A DNA stretch of 64,000 nt from Rhytidiadelphus loreus (Eukaryota; Streptophyta; Bryopsida; Hypnales; Hylocomiaceae), in NCBI GenBank assembly GCA_947034895.1, contig OX344764.1:71343348-71407347 (forward strand), written 5' to 3'. Below the pieces are notes generated by a model. That model was not told the origin of the DNA and searched no databases. It worked only from the letters and a program-made list of their open reading frames with translations. Numbering within the stretch: the stretch's first letter is position 1; every line of letters begins with the position of its first letter. Position numbers and translations under genes: made by a program. This document shows positions 36,325 through 46,494 of the stretch, piece by piece.

Positions 36325-37965
36325 ATGTCTAATCCAGGAGAAGGGAGTAGTACAATGCGTCCGTCTCTATGGGATATTAACCACGATGACCCCCGGGAAT
36401 GGGAGAATGCTACAAGGAAATATGTAAGGGGCACCGACCTTGACAATCCCGCGGAGTTCCAAGTGACTATTGACTCGTACGAGTCAACGGGTGGAGAGTC
36501 ATCATCAAAGTCGAAGAAATCAAAGACGGCACATGATAAGGACCCAACTTATCCTCCACGTGATTATTCAATATTTGCACAGCGAGTGTGTTTCGAATGG
36601 TACGAAGGACGTACTGTGGAATTCCTAGAGTCTACATACTTGAGGCATAAAGAATCAGGCATCATTAAGTTGAAGAGAGATTTGAGCACTTTTATTCTAA
36701 AAAAGTGCAAAGAATCCCCGAAATATGCTGACGTGGATGAAACGTACTTTGGCAACTATGAGAAGTGGATGGAGAACGTGCTCATGGAAATCATTTTCAA
36801 TACCAAAAAAATCATTGTAGAGCACCGACCTATAGTCCCTGGGTGTGAAAATAAGGAGACCATCGAATTCCACGCAAAAATGGCATGGTGGCAGAAAGCG
36901 GCATTTAGACTATCGAAGACTGTATCTAGGGCGATGGGGTGGCAGTTGGACGCATTGACGGCTGCTCTTTCTCAAAACAGTGGATCGTCTCTCATGTGGA
37001 TCAATTCTAGTGCAAAAGTGGTTCCGCTTAGTGGATATGACCAACAAGGGGGGTATGGAAAGGTGCGTAAGGTATACATTGATGGCATGTCTACAATACC
37101 CAAGCATGTACATTTTGCGGGGAAGGTGTCAAAGCAAACGAACACGCGTGATGCGAGATATGAACGATCCATTGAGGCCTTGGTGTGTCCTTTAAATCAC
37201 CCAGCCATTGTTAAATTTGTGGCTATCCACGCCAATACAATGGAGGCCTACACGTTGTGGTGGAATGGTGGTAATTTGAACAAACTTGTTCGCTTGAATG
37301 AGAAGGTCGTGCCACATGCCGATTGGCACGAAATCAAGTTGGTGAAGGAACTTCAACAAGAGCAGGTGAAGCAAATTAGCCTCTTTCGAAGGCACAAGGC
37401 GAAGTTGGCATGGGCCCTTGTTTATGTGACAAGTCTTGTACACAATGAAGGTGTTCTACACAACGATTTGTCTCCCAACAACATATTAATCCATTATCCG
37501 CCGTACTCGGATGATGTTATAAACATTGGGATTTGCGATTGGGGAATTGCCAGTCGTATACAAGAGGGAGCTCCCTCACATTTTGGATACAAAACCACGA
37601 AAGAGAGGGATGACATGTTGAAAGGCAGATGGTGGGTGGCTCCAGAGTTGTTCTATGTGTTTGGGCCAAAGGGTTCAGAAACGAGCCTTGACAAGATGCA
37701 AGCCAGGCACAAGTATACGGTTAAGTCTGATTCGTTTTCTATTGGTAAATTGATTTGGAACATGAAAATTGGTTATATGGGTGAATATGACAGGGAACTA
37801 TTCAAAAACCCTGAGTCGGGAAAGTTCTTTACAATGAAGTTACGTGCGCTTATGGATCTTGACTTACAGACGAGACTCACATGCTCTGAGGTGGTAGCTT
37901 CACTCATGCTTCCACCCTGGAATATAAAGCCTCCAGAATTAGTTTTTCGGGACTTCGTGTTGTAG
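36325..37965 (+). CDS. element gene 3: protein-kinase-like protein, 546 aa
   Basis: Intact single-exon frame. Residues 1-230 are a novel region with a Ser/Lys-rich linker (55-72) and no WCHI motif. A protein kinase fold follows: glycine loop GGYGKV (242-247), ATP-anchoring lysine in AGK (267), catalytic HNDLSPNNIL (379-388; Asp381 and Asn386 kept, Arg of HRD replaced by Asn), DWG instead of DFG (405-407), and APE (439-441). Catalytic Lys, Asp and Asn are present, so it may be active; loss of the HRD arginine suggests no activation-loop phosphorylation is needed. It lies inside the giant transposon between inverted repeat arms. Roles such as phosphorylating the transposase or host silencing factors are speculation. 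Confidence 0.85.
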   Translation: MSNPGEGSSTMRPSLWDINHDDPREWENATRKYVRGTDLDNPAEFQVTIDSYESTGGESSSKSKKSKTAHDKDPTYPPRDYSIFAQRVCFEWYEGRTVEFLESTYLRHKESGIIKLKRDLSTFILKKCKESPKYADVDETYFGNYEKWMENVLMEIIFNTKKIIVEHRPIVPGCENKETIEFHAKMAWWQKAAFRLSKTVSRAMGWQLDALTAALSQNSGSSLMWINSSAKVVPLSGYDQQGGYGKVRKVYIDGMSTIPKHVHFAGKVSKQTNTRDARYERSIEALVCPLNHPAIVKFVAIHANTMEAYTLWWNGGNLNKLVRLNEKVVPHADWHEIKLVKELQQEQVKQISLFRRHKAKLAWALVYVTSLVHNEGVLHNDLSPNNILIHYPPYSDDVINIGICDWGIASRIQEGAPSHFGYKTTKERDDMLKGRWWVAPELFYVFGPKGSETSLDKMQARHKYTVKSDSFSIGKLIWNMKIGYMGEYDRELFKNPESGKFFTMKLRALMDLDLQTRLTCSEVVASLMLPPWNIKPPELVFRDFVL

Positions 37966-38708
37966 TGTGATAGAAGAATACCATAGTATCATTTTGGAGT
38001 AGTACTTCTAGTACATGTAATCAAATTTTAATATGAAGTGCCATTTTCCCCAAATTGGCAATATTGTGGATCTATTCTTCATGGTATGTTGTATTGAATC
38101 TCTCATATCAATGTTTGTATTTTGCTGCAATGAATGAATTAAATAGGCTCAATGTTCCAGTAAGATATCCTACAGTAAGATATATAGCCTTGGAATAATG
38201 GAGCCCATTTTCCTTCTAAAAAGCATTGACAATCGGCACTTGTATTGGTTCATCCGGCAAAAAGGGATGACTTTCTTGTAATCTTAATAGGTTTTTGGCA
38301 ATAAAAACGACATTTCTCAATTGGTTTGAATGGGCCAGAAAAAATGGGAACATAAGGGTTAAATGCAATACACCATTTTTAGGTGAAATTAATTTCACCT
38401 TTATATGTAGAAATTATGTTTTCTCTCAACAAAACCATTTTGGTCTACAAATTAAAAATTAAATTTTGAATTTGCCTTTTAATGTTTCACAAAACATTTT
38501 TACAAAGAGTACCTTGAAGGCTTCTTCCAGGTTCATTACTTTTGAATACAAGGTCAAAATATTCTTGCAAGATCTATATGTTTGAGCCATAATCGAAAAC
38601 TAATAAAAGTTTCTTTAGATGTGAATTTAACCCCTGAAGTTCAAAGGCCATTATAGGTTCAGAACCACTAAAAACCGTCACTTTGGCTACTTTGAGAAAA
38701 AATCTTGA
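37966..38708. other. 3' flank of the kinase gene
   Basis: AT-rich. Contains GGGTTAA (about 38346) and TTAACCCCTGAAG (about 38634) motifs, probably broken ends of TTAA-family elements. No gene. Confidence 0.4.
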
Positions 38709-39170
38709 AGTGCATTACAATAAGAGTGCATTAATTATTAAGCCCTATGTGCCTAAGCCTTTCCCTCTTGTATTTTTCCTATGAAAAAAAAGCATGGACT
38801 TACAGTAATTGGGATTGAAGCAAGTTTCCTATTTATTTTTTAATCTAACCGTATGAATGTTTAAACAACTTGCTTGTTAGTAGGCACATATAATGTTGAC
38901 TTCTTGTACAATTTAAAGCAAATTCATAAAACATCCTAAAATGCATTGGGCATTTGAGGGTTACGGTTTGGATTCTAGGGTTCTACTTTGCAAGGGCTTT
39001 GTCGGGTTTTCGGTTCATGATTGTAGGGCTTCAAAATATTGAAGCCTTGTGAGGGACCATTTAATAAAATGATCATGTGATATAATTGTAAGCTATCTAG
39101 AAACTATTCTATGATCTCACCTACCATGACAGCAGTCTTCTGTAAGTGACTCTTTCAAATACTGATGTAG

Positions 39171-39352
39171 GGGCAACCGCGGGTCCAGAGAAGGGGGAGA
39201 TTGGGGACTTCTTTCTGCGATACTGGGGCGCCCTCGGGTGGGGCGACTTCGGGTGGGGCGACCGCGGGTCCAGAGTAGAGGGAAAAACTCACGCATTTGA
39301 AATTCCCTCTTTTCTGGGACTTGGGCGACTTCGGGTGGGGCGACTTCGGGTC
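39171..39352. repeat. CpG-rich array D
   Basis: Units GGCGACTTCGGGT and GGCGACCGCGGGTCC around a short AT-rich interruption. No gene follows; it belongs to the duplicated unit. Confidence 0.85.
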
Positions 39353-39496
39353 CAAAACTGGGAGATTAATTTGTGTTGGGCGGCTCATGGTGTTTTGAAG
39401 ACCCGTACAATCAAAGAAAAAAAAAGAATAAAAATGGGATGGACAAGGAGTGGTGCATCAAAGGTGATTCCCGATGTGACCAACGGGAAGGTGAAG

Positions 39497-39572
39497 TAGT
39501 GGAAGGGATTCTCACACAAGGGTCAACTTCTTCAAACTCAAGTGGAGTCTAGGAGGTCTGCGGTTCGATTCC
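39497..39572 (+). ncRNA. tRNA-like SINE module, copy B
   Basis: A-box-like TAGTGGAAGGG (39497-39507) and B box GGTTCGATTCC (39562-39572), same 65-nt spacing as the other copies. Confidence 0.45.
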
Positions 39573-39625
39573 CAACCTCGGTGTATATGATGGACGAGGT
39601 TCTGGTTTGGTTTATAGGTTCGATC

Positions 39626-39690
39626 AAGGACCACTTCAAGTTCAGAAGTGAGATGACAAACATCTCACTTCTAAATTCGAAGTTGTCCTT
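39626..39690. repeat. co-varying hairpin, copy B
   Basis: Arms 39626-39655 and 39661-39690 with loop ACAAA. Arm text AAGGACCACTTCAAGTTCAG, then AAGTGAGATG. Confidence 0.85.
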
Positions 39691-40781
39691 GGCCCAATCC
39701 TCGAAGCACGTCGCGTGGCCTAGACCGAGGTCTTCACGGGATTTTTTGAAACTTTAAAGTAACTAATTTGTAATGATATAGAGTATTTTAGAATTCAATT
39801 GTGCTAATCTTTAATTAATTAGAATTGTTCATTTTTATGGACAATGACAAACATTTCACTTCTCATTTCAAAGTGGTCCTTCGCCCAATCCACAAAGTAC
39901 ATCACCTGGCCTATACTTAGGTCTTCATGGGATTTTTTGAAACTTTAAAGTAACTAATTCGTAATGATATAGAGTATTTTAGAATACAATTGTGCTAAAA
40001 TTTTAATTAATTAGAATTGTTCATTTTTATGGACAATGATGAATAAATACTTGTAAATGAAATTTGATTTTACAAGAAGGATGTTTGCATAATCTATTTA
40101 GTGTCAAAAGATAAATTTAACTTAACTATTAGAGTGCATTACTAATTAGGCCCTACGTGCCTAAGCCTTTCCCTCTTGTATTTGTCCTATTAAAAAAAAG
40201 CATGGACTTATAGTAATTCCCATTGAAGCAAGTTTCCTATTTATTTTTGAATCTAACCGTATGAATGTTTAAAGAACTTGCTTGTTAGTGTGCACGTTAA
40301 TTTTGAGTGCAAAATTGCGTAAGTGTTGTAAGATTATAACAAGAGAATAAGAGAAATGTACATTTTTTACTTCAAGTGTATTATCCCCCTCCACAACAAT
40401 TTGATAATTTGCACAAATAAAGTTTTTTGGCATTGGAGGAAAAATGAAGAAGTACAAAGAAATTGATTCTATAATTCAAAATGTTGGCTTCTTGTTGATG
40501 TTAAAGCACATTCATAAAACATCCTAAAATGGGTTGGGCATTCAAGGGTTTAGGTTTGGGTATGGGTTCTAGTTTGCGAGGGCTTTGTAGGGTTTGGAGT
40601 TTATGACTGTAGGGTTTGGAGTTTATGACTGTAGGGCTTGAGGATATTGAAGCCTTGTTAGGGACCATTTAATAAAATGATCATGTGTTATAATTGTAAG
40701 CTATGTAGAAAATATTCTATGATCTCACCTACCATTGATGACAACAATGTTCTCTAAGTGACTCTTTCAAATACTAATGTA

Positions 40782-41010
40782 GGGGCGACCGCGGGTGGGG
40801 CGACCGCGGGTCCAGAGAAGGGGGAAATTGGGGACTTCCTTCAGCGGTGCTGGGGCGACCACGGCTGGGGCGACTGCGGGTAGGGCAACTTCGGGTGGGG
40901 CGACCGCGGGTCCAGAGAGGAGGGAAAAACTCACGCATTTTTGCTTCCCTCTTTTCTGGGACTTGGGCGACCTCGGGTAGGGCGACTTCGGGTGGGGCGA
41001 CTTCGGGTCC
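40782..41010. repeat. CpG-rich array E
   Basis: Same unit and orientation as D, with more copies (GGGGCGACCGCGGGT repeated). Confidence 0.85.
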
Positions 41011-41281
41011 AAAACGGGGAGACTAATTTTTGTTGGGCGGCTGATGGTATTTTGAAGCCCCGTAGAATCAAAGAAAAAAATGAATAAAGATGGGATGGAC
41101 AAGGAGTGGTGCATCGAAGGTGATTCCCAATGTGACCAACGAGAAGGTGAAGTAGTGGAAGGGATTCTCAGACAAGGGTCGACTTCTTCGAATTCAAGTG
41201 GAGTCTAGGAGGTCTACGGTTCGATTTCCAACCCGGTGTACATGATGTACAAGGTTCTGGTTTGGGCTTATGGGTTCGGTC

Positions 41282-41346
41282 AAGGACCTCTTCGACCTCC
41301 GCAGTGAGATAGAAAACATCTCACTGCGGAGGTCGAAGAGGTCTTT
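41282..41346. repeat. co-varying hairpin, copy C
   Basis: Arms about 29 bp (from 41282 and to 41346) pair with a single mismatch. Arm text AAGGACCTCTTCGACCTCCG, then CAGTGAGAT. The best-preserved copy. Confidence 0.88.
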
Positions 41347-42467
41347 GGTCAAACCTTCGAAGCACGACACCTGGCCTAGACCGAGTTCTTTACGGGAATT
41401 TTTGAAACTTTAAAGTAACTAATTTGTAATGATATACAATATTTTAGAGTTCACTTGTGCTAAATCATTATTTAATTAGAATTGTTCGTCATTATGGACA
41501 ATGACGAAGATGTACTTGCGAATGAAATTTGATTTTAGAAGAGGGGTGTTTGCATAATCTATTTAGAGTCAAAAGATAAGTTTAGCTTAACAATTAGAAT
41601 GCATTACTAATGAACCCCTAAGTGCCTATGCCTTTCCAACTGTATTTTTCCTTTATGAAAAGAGCATGGACTTATAGTTATTTCCATTGAAGCAAGTTTT
41701 ATGAAACAAGAACCTAACCATAGGAATGTTTAATTAGCTTGTGTATTAGTATGCACGTTTTCTGAAGGTGCAATATTGGATAAGAGTTGTGAGATGATAA
41801 TCTACCAAATTTACTTTTTCATGGTTGAGTGTATTGCTTATAAAAATAAATTTGGGATTGGAGTTGAAATGAAGAACTACAAATTATATTGGCACACTAA
41901 AATGTTCTCTTCCAAAACTTAATATCACTTGAAAAAGCTATTAAACTCATTACATGTTGGGAATATTTTTAATTGCGGTGGCCCACGATTTTACTACCAC
42001 CTATTCATTGATACATAAATTGTACTTCCTTTCTCCATTTGTGAGGATGTGAAAGTAAATATAAGGTAGAAGGCTCTAAAATGGAGTGGACATTAAAAAT
42101 GGACTCTATAAGTGGCTTTGAAATGGACAAACTGTAGTTCATAAATTGACCTCCATAATCATTAAATGATTCGAGAAAAAAAAATTATCAATTGTAAAAG
42201 CCAATTCATTCTCTTTACTTCCCCATTTTTCTTTAGAAGTTGCAAGTGAACGTTTTACGGGAGACCTAGGGGCATAAGTAGGGACCTATGACACAAGTCC
42301 TTTGGAAATTTACAATTAATTAAAAAATACTTAAAAAAAATGAAATCACTTGTGTTAGATTCCTCTTTTATTTTTCTTTGTCTGAAAAATGATCTAAAAA
42401 TATTTTCATTGAAGTAAATACATGAAAAAGGGAGATCAGTCTTGAGATGAGCCATTTGTGAGGGCCA

Positions 42468-42681
42468 GGGTGAATTGACTCCCTCATTGCCCATCCAAGG
42501 CTTGCCCTAGAATTTATTATTTGCACTGCTTAATTATTTTGGGAATTCTGAAATCATATTTGCAATCAGAGGCCCCAAATTACTTCTAGGAGATGCAAGA
42601 ATTACCCAAAAATTGGTAGAATATAGGGGGCTTTTTTTTCAAATCTAAGTTGATGGGGGCAATGAGGGGGTCAATTCTCCC
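42468..42681. mobile_element. 214-bp MITE with 24-bp inverted ends
   Basis: Left end GGGTGAATTGACTCCCTCAT and right end reversed GGGAGAATTGACCCCCTCAT. A relative lies at 52228-52452. Both share the internal text AATTTGGGGCCTCTGATTGC. Confidence 0.65.
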
Positions 42682-42712
42682 TATGCATTTCCTGAGTCTG
42701 CTACCTTTCCCT

Positions 42713-42906
42713 GGACCCGCGGTCGCCCTGAAGCCGCACGCGCCCTTCCAAGACCCGCGGTCGCCCCACCCGCGGTCGCCCTGAAGCTGCACGCGCCCTT
42801 TCTGGACCCGCGGTCGCCCAGAATTCCATGTACCCGCGGTCGCCCCACTTAACGCACTCGCCCCCCTAAACCCTAATCCTGCACGCGCCCAGGGCGACTT
42901 CGGGTA
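42713..42906. repeat. CpG-rich array F, upstream of gene 4
   Basis: GGACCCGCGGTCGCCC units with GCACGCGCCC variants, oriented toward gene 4, ending 197 bp before its ATG. Confidence 0.88.
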
Positions 42907-43102
42907 CAAATGCGGTCGCCACGGACGCGAGCTGCCACTTTCTTTTTCAGTGCTGTGCATCGGCTTCCATATGCTTTCAAGTGTCTGGATGCGTGTTCGT
43001 GCACTGGAATCTTGTGTCTAGGACACTTTTTGTGTTGTCGTCAATTGTGGAAGACCATACTTTCTGAGCATTTGGAGGATACCAACACATCCTATATTCA
43101 CC

Positions 43103-44681
43103 ATGGCCCCCCCCCTTTAAGAAGGCAAAGAAGAAAGGAGAGCGCCATAGTCGGAATGTAGCCATCCTTTTGGACCCAACAGCAAGGGCATTTCCAAATT
43201 GGCAAAACGTGCAATCGGATTGGACGTTCAACACTTGCAAGGCCTACGTAGGGTGGTGCCATATCGATAAGCTATTCCCTTACTTCCGGCACGATGTCCA
43301 TATCAGCCAAAACAATGCTAATCTTCACTACTGCAGAGATGATGCATTTGTGCAACGGTGCATCAAAGTTTACCGAACATTATATCAAAAACCAACAGTG
43401 AAGGGGAGTCAAGTTTCATTGGGTATATGCCAAATGGTCTATGCAGAGCTACAATTGCGACGAACTGTGGATTGGAGGACCATTAAGAAAAACCCCAATA
43501 GCATAGTTCCCACTACCAAAGACATTCCAAGGGCGGATCCATCAAATAATCCGAGGGATGGATTAGGGCCTAAAAAACATTTCAAAGAAGAAGTGTCGGA
43601 TGAAGACTACGATTGGGGCCAGTCGTCCACCTCCACCGACTCGGATGAAGAAGACATTATAGACCCCATGCCCCCAAATGAAGATCCAATACTTGAAGAA
43701 AATATGGCAGCGGTGGTACCTTTTGTTGGAGACTCAGAAGGGGCAGTAGTATTGCATGTCGCGCCTCTTAGATCGTTGGAGCCAATGCACTTCCATCATC
43801 CTGAGGAAGACGAAGTTCTTCAACATGTATATGCACGCATGCGAGAAATGGAGGAAGACAAGGAGGAGGGCGAGATCGGGTTGCAACGAGATGTTGAACA
43901 AGCATTGGTGATTTTTGATTCATGTGAAGAACTACCTCTTCAAGAAGCAGGAAGGGAAGTATTATATCTTGAAGACACGAGGAGGCAAGGAAAAGAAGCT
44001 TATAAAGCCCAGTTGAAGGCTATTCTTGGTAGACTGGTAGAAATAGGAATGGAATGTGAAAGGCAACATGAACGCACTGGTGGTGACATTGAGGACAACG
44101 ATGAGCACACCCTTGAAGCACTAATCATAAGCGGGAAAGTTCGTTTGTTAGTTCAACAAAAGGAAATGGACGAGCTGGAGCAATTTTATTTGAAATTCAA
44201 TAAAGGCAAAGATGGAGGCTCTACCTCAAATTCCACCCCGTTCTTGGATAAACGAATGGCCAAAATAATGGAAGAGTGTTTGGCAGAAGAAAACCGATTG
44301 AATACCGAAAGGAAAGCTGTGGAAGAGGCGCAATCAAGGTTGAATGACCTAAAAGAAACCACGGTTGTAGGCCCCATTGACCTTCCAATGGCTTTGGATG
44401 CATTATTAGTAGATGAAGAGCATTGTGTGCTGACATCAGAGGTAGCTTCCTTGAAGCAGAAGTTAGTTTCTTTGAAGAAGCTTGAACACCAGTTTCAGAA
44501 GCACATAGATTTCCGGACTGCACACATCGGTTATGCGAGAACGTTCAAGAATTTTTGGATCAAAAACAAGATGTGGAACCATGACCTACCCCTTTTGAAG
44601 AGTGCTTATAGAATTGCGGCCCATGAGCTTGAAGTCATGAAGAAGAAAAGGGAAGAGGAGGCCAATATGGATGTTGCATGA
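43103..44681 (+). CDS. element gene 4: WCHI-domain acidic coiled-coil protein, one frame slip
   Basis: Homologue of gene 2 across the N-terminus: VAILLDP, YVGWCHIDKLFP, a conserved RC, then MVYAELQLRRTVDWRTI. The acidic Ser/Asp/Glu-rich middle (about 43.58-43.9 kb) and C-terminal coiled coil match gene 2 in layout only. The homologous frame has no ATG of its own. The ATG in CACCATGGCC at 43103 is separated from it by a run of nine C (43107-43115); eight would join the frames. So there is either a one-base expansion or a sequence error in a homopolymer. As written, translation from 43103 stops after five codons. The coding part is otherwise clean to 44681. Confidence 0.72.
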
Positions 44682-45259
44682 TTTTGGGCTAGAGGTAGTC
44701 TTCTAGTAAATAATAGACTAATAGGTAGTTGTTTTTCTAAACTTGTGTGTATCGGAAGGGTTGCTTTGACCTTTAGAACCACCTCATGTTGTATTATGGG
44801 GTCCATGTTTTGTTTCTTCAATAAAGATATATAAATATTCCTATATGAATTAGCCTTTATGTGTTTTGAAGATCTAATTCTTGATGATTAGACACATGTC
44901 AAATACATTTATTGCATGTGTTGTAGGTTAGTTTTCTACGTAGACTTTTGTGCTTTCATTTACACAAAATACCAACAATGTAATAATACCATTGTCTTTT
45001 TAAGAAATTCATACCGAACATCCAAACAATTATTTATATTTGAACAACTTCATACAATTTCTAGTTTTCCATGTACATCAATTGCAAGATCTTCCTACGA
45101 TGTGAAAATAAATAAAGTTTACTATAGATTTGAAGATATTCCGAAATCCTAAACCCGTAAGGACTGAAATAGTTTGTTTTGGCATCATAGTGATATTTAG
45201 AAGGGAAACATGAATAGAATTTGTAGTATCTCCTTTGGCACAACATTTTTTAAAGGATT
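44682..45259. other. 3' flank of gene 4
   Basis: AT-rich; no gene or complete element seen. Confidence 0.4.
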
Positions 45260-45834
45260 AAATTCGAAGCCTACCAAATTTTAGAACTTCTCACTACGTG
45301 ATTCAAATGTTTTTGTATGATAAGTAGTTTTCAATACTTAGCATTCAGTTGGTCCCCCGAAAAATTAATGATATTCTTCACAAATGACAGGGCATTTCCA
45401 ATAACAAAATTGATATTGAAATTGGTTCTTAATTTCTTATGATTTATATCTATGTGAAAAACTTTGAATCATTTCATTTTGATTGCTTGCCAAACAATAT
45501 TATTCATAACTTTCACATTACTAATCGAAATGGAATGAATCAAAGCTACACATGTAGACAAAAATATGACCTTTAAGAAGAAAAAAATTAAACAATTAAT
45601 TTCAAATTCTTGTAGATTTCTTTTTCTGCCCTGAGACGTTCCTTACAAATTATGTTAAAGATGCCATAACTTTTGTTCCCGGAATCCCGGGTACCAATTG
45701 CAACAAAATTTATATTCCTATAAAGGTAATAAGCTCTTGTATATTATTAGTTTCCAAAAAATTCATTAAAAATTGAGATCATAGGAACCTGCCCAAAATC
45801 CATATTGTCCCTTGAGGGGACAATGGTCCTTTAG
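45260..45834 (-). repeat. truncated TTAA-family element
   Basis: Ends at 45834 with CCTTTAGGGG followed by TTAA (45835-45838). The text is the reverse of 30833-31400. The other end is missing. Confidence 0.55.
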
Positions 45835-45859
45835 GGGTTAAGTTAATCTTTATGCACAT

Positions 45860-46201
45860 GAAGTCGCCCTTCTTTCCCCCGAGGTCGCCCATGGCACTTG
45901 AAGTCTCCCATGAAACCCGAAGTCGCCCATCTGAGACCCGAAGTCGCCCATCCGGGACCCGAAGTCGCCCTGCCTGGACCCGAAGTCGCCCTCCCTGGAC
46001 CCGAAGTCGCCCCCCTGGACCTGAAGTCGCCCCACCTGGACCCGAAGTCGCCCTCCCTGGACCCGCGTTCGCCCTATTTTGGACCAGAAGTCGCCTGCCG
46101 GACCCGCGTTCGCACCATGTGACCCGAAGTCGACTACTGCAAAGGCACGCGCCTCCATATGCCTGGAGGTGGACCAGCGGTCGGGTAGGGCGACCTCAGG
46201 T
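45860..46201. repeat. CpG-rich array G, upstream of the transposase gene
   Basis: Long run of GACCCGAAGTCGCCC units (more than a dozen), oriented toward the transposase, with one reverse unit (GGGCGACCTCAGGT) at the end. Confidence 0.9.
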
Positions 46202-46268
46202 GTAATACAGTTTGGTAGTGGCGCCCTAAAACCATCTTTGGAGAGTGTGGAGGGAAGACCGAAAGCAC

Positions 46269-46275
46269 TATAAAT
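46269..46275 (+). promoter_or_regulatory. putative TATA box of the transposase gene
   Basis: TATAAAT lies between array G and the transposase, 220 bp before ATG 46495. Confidence 0.45.
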
Positions 46276-46494
46276 GTAGAGGAACAACATTGGATTTCCA
46301 TTGCTCTGTTGATGAACATATGGCTTGGATCTTCTCAAGAGGCTTCATGCAATGTTATATTCTTCAGAGGGCAACAACCTTGCTTTGAGTGGTTAGAAAC
46401 TACTCGAAGCGGTGGCTTTGTCATAACTTTTTTTTCCAAAGCACTTGGGTACATATACGTTTCGGTTTGGAATAACGCATATCAGATAAACAAT

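Larger units (their letters stand above)
38709..41589 (+). repeat. tandem duplication of a ~1.4-1.6-kb composite unit
   Basis: Two units (from 38709 and from 40132) each contain, in order, an R-repeat start ('gcctaagccttt' at 38751 and 40159), a GGGTTTGG-rich segment, a CpG array (D, E), a tRNA-like module, a hairpin and an AT-rich tail. A third R segment starts at about 41590. The hairpin's right arm plus tail is duplicated once more at 39841-40030. Confidence 0.75.
40782..42380 (+). repeat. right arm of the large inverted repeat around the kinase gene
   Basis: Mirror of 34318-35990: array E, tRNA-like module (A-like box 41153-41163, B-like box from 41218 with one mismatch), hairpin C, R repeat and T segment. 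It ends near array F just as the left arm ends at array B. Confidence 0.7.

Noticed and set aside
45860..46338. Long open frames on both strands across the CpG array upstream of the transposase
   Set aside because: They only reflect the 14-15-bp GC-rich unit lacking stops (repeated PEVA/SRP peptides); the same happens in arrays A-F and H.
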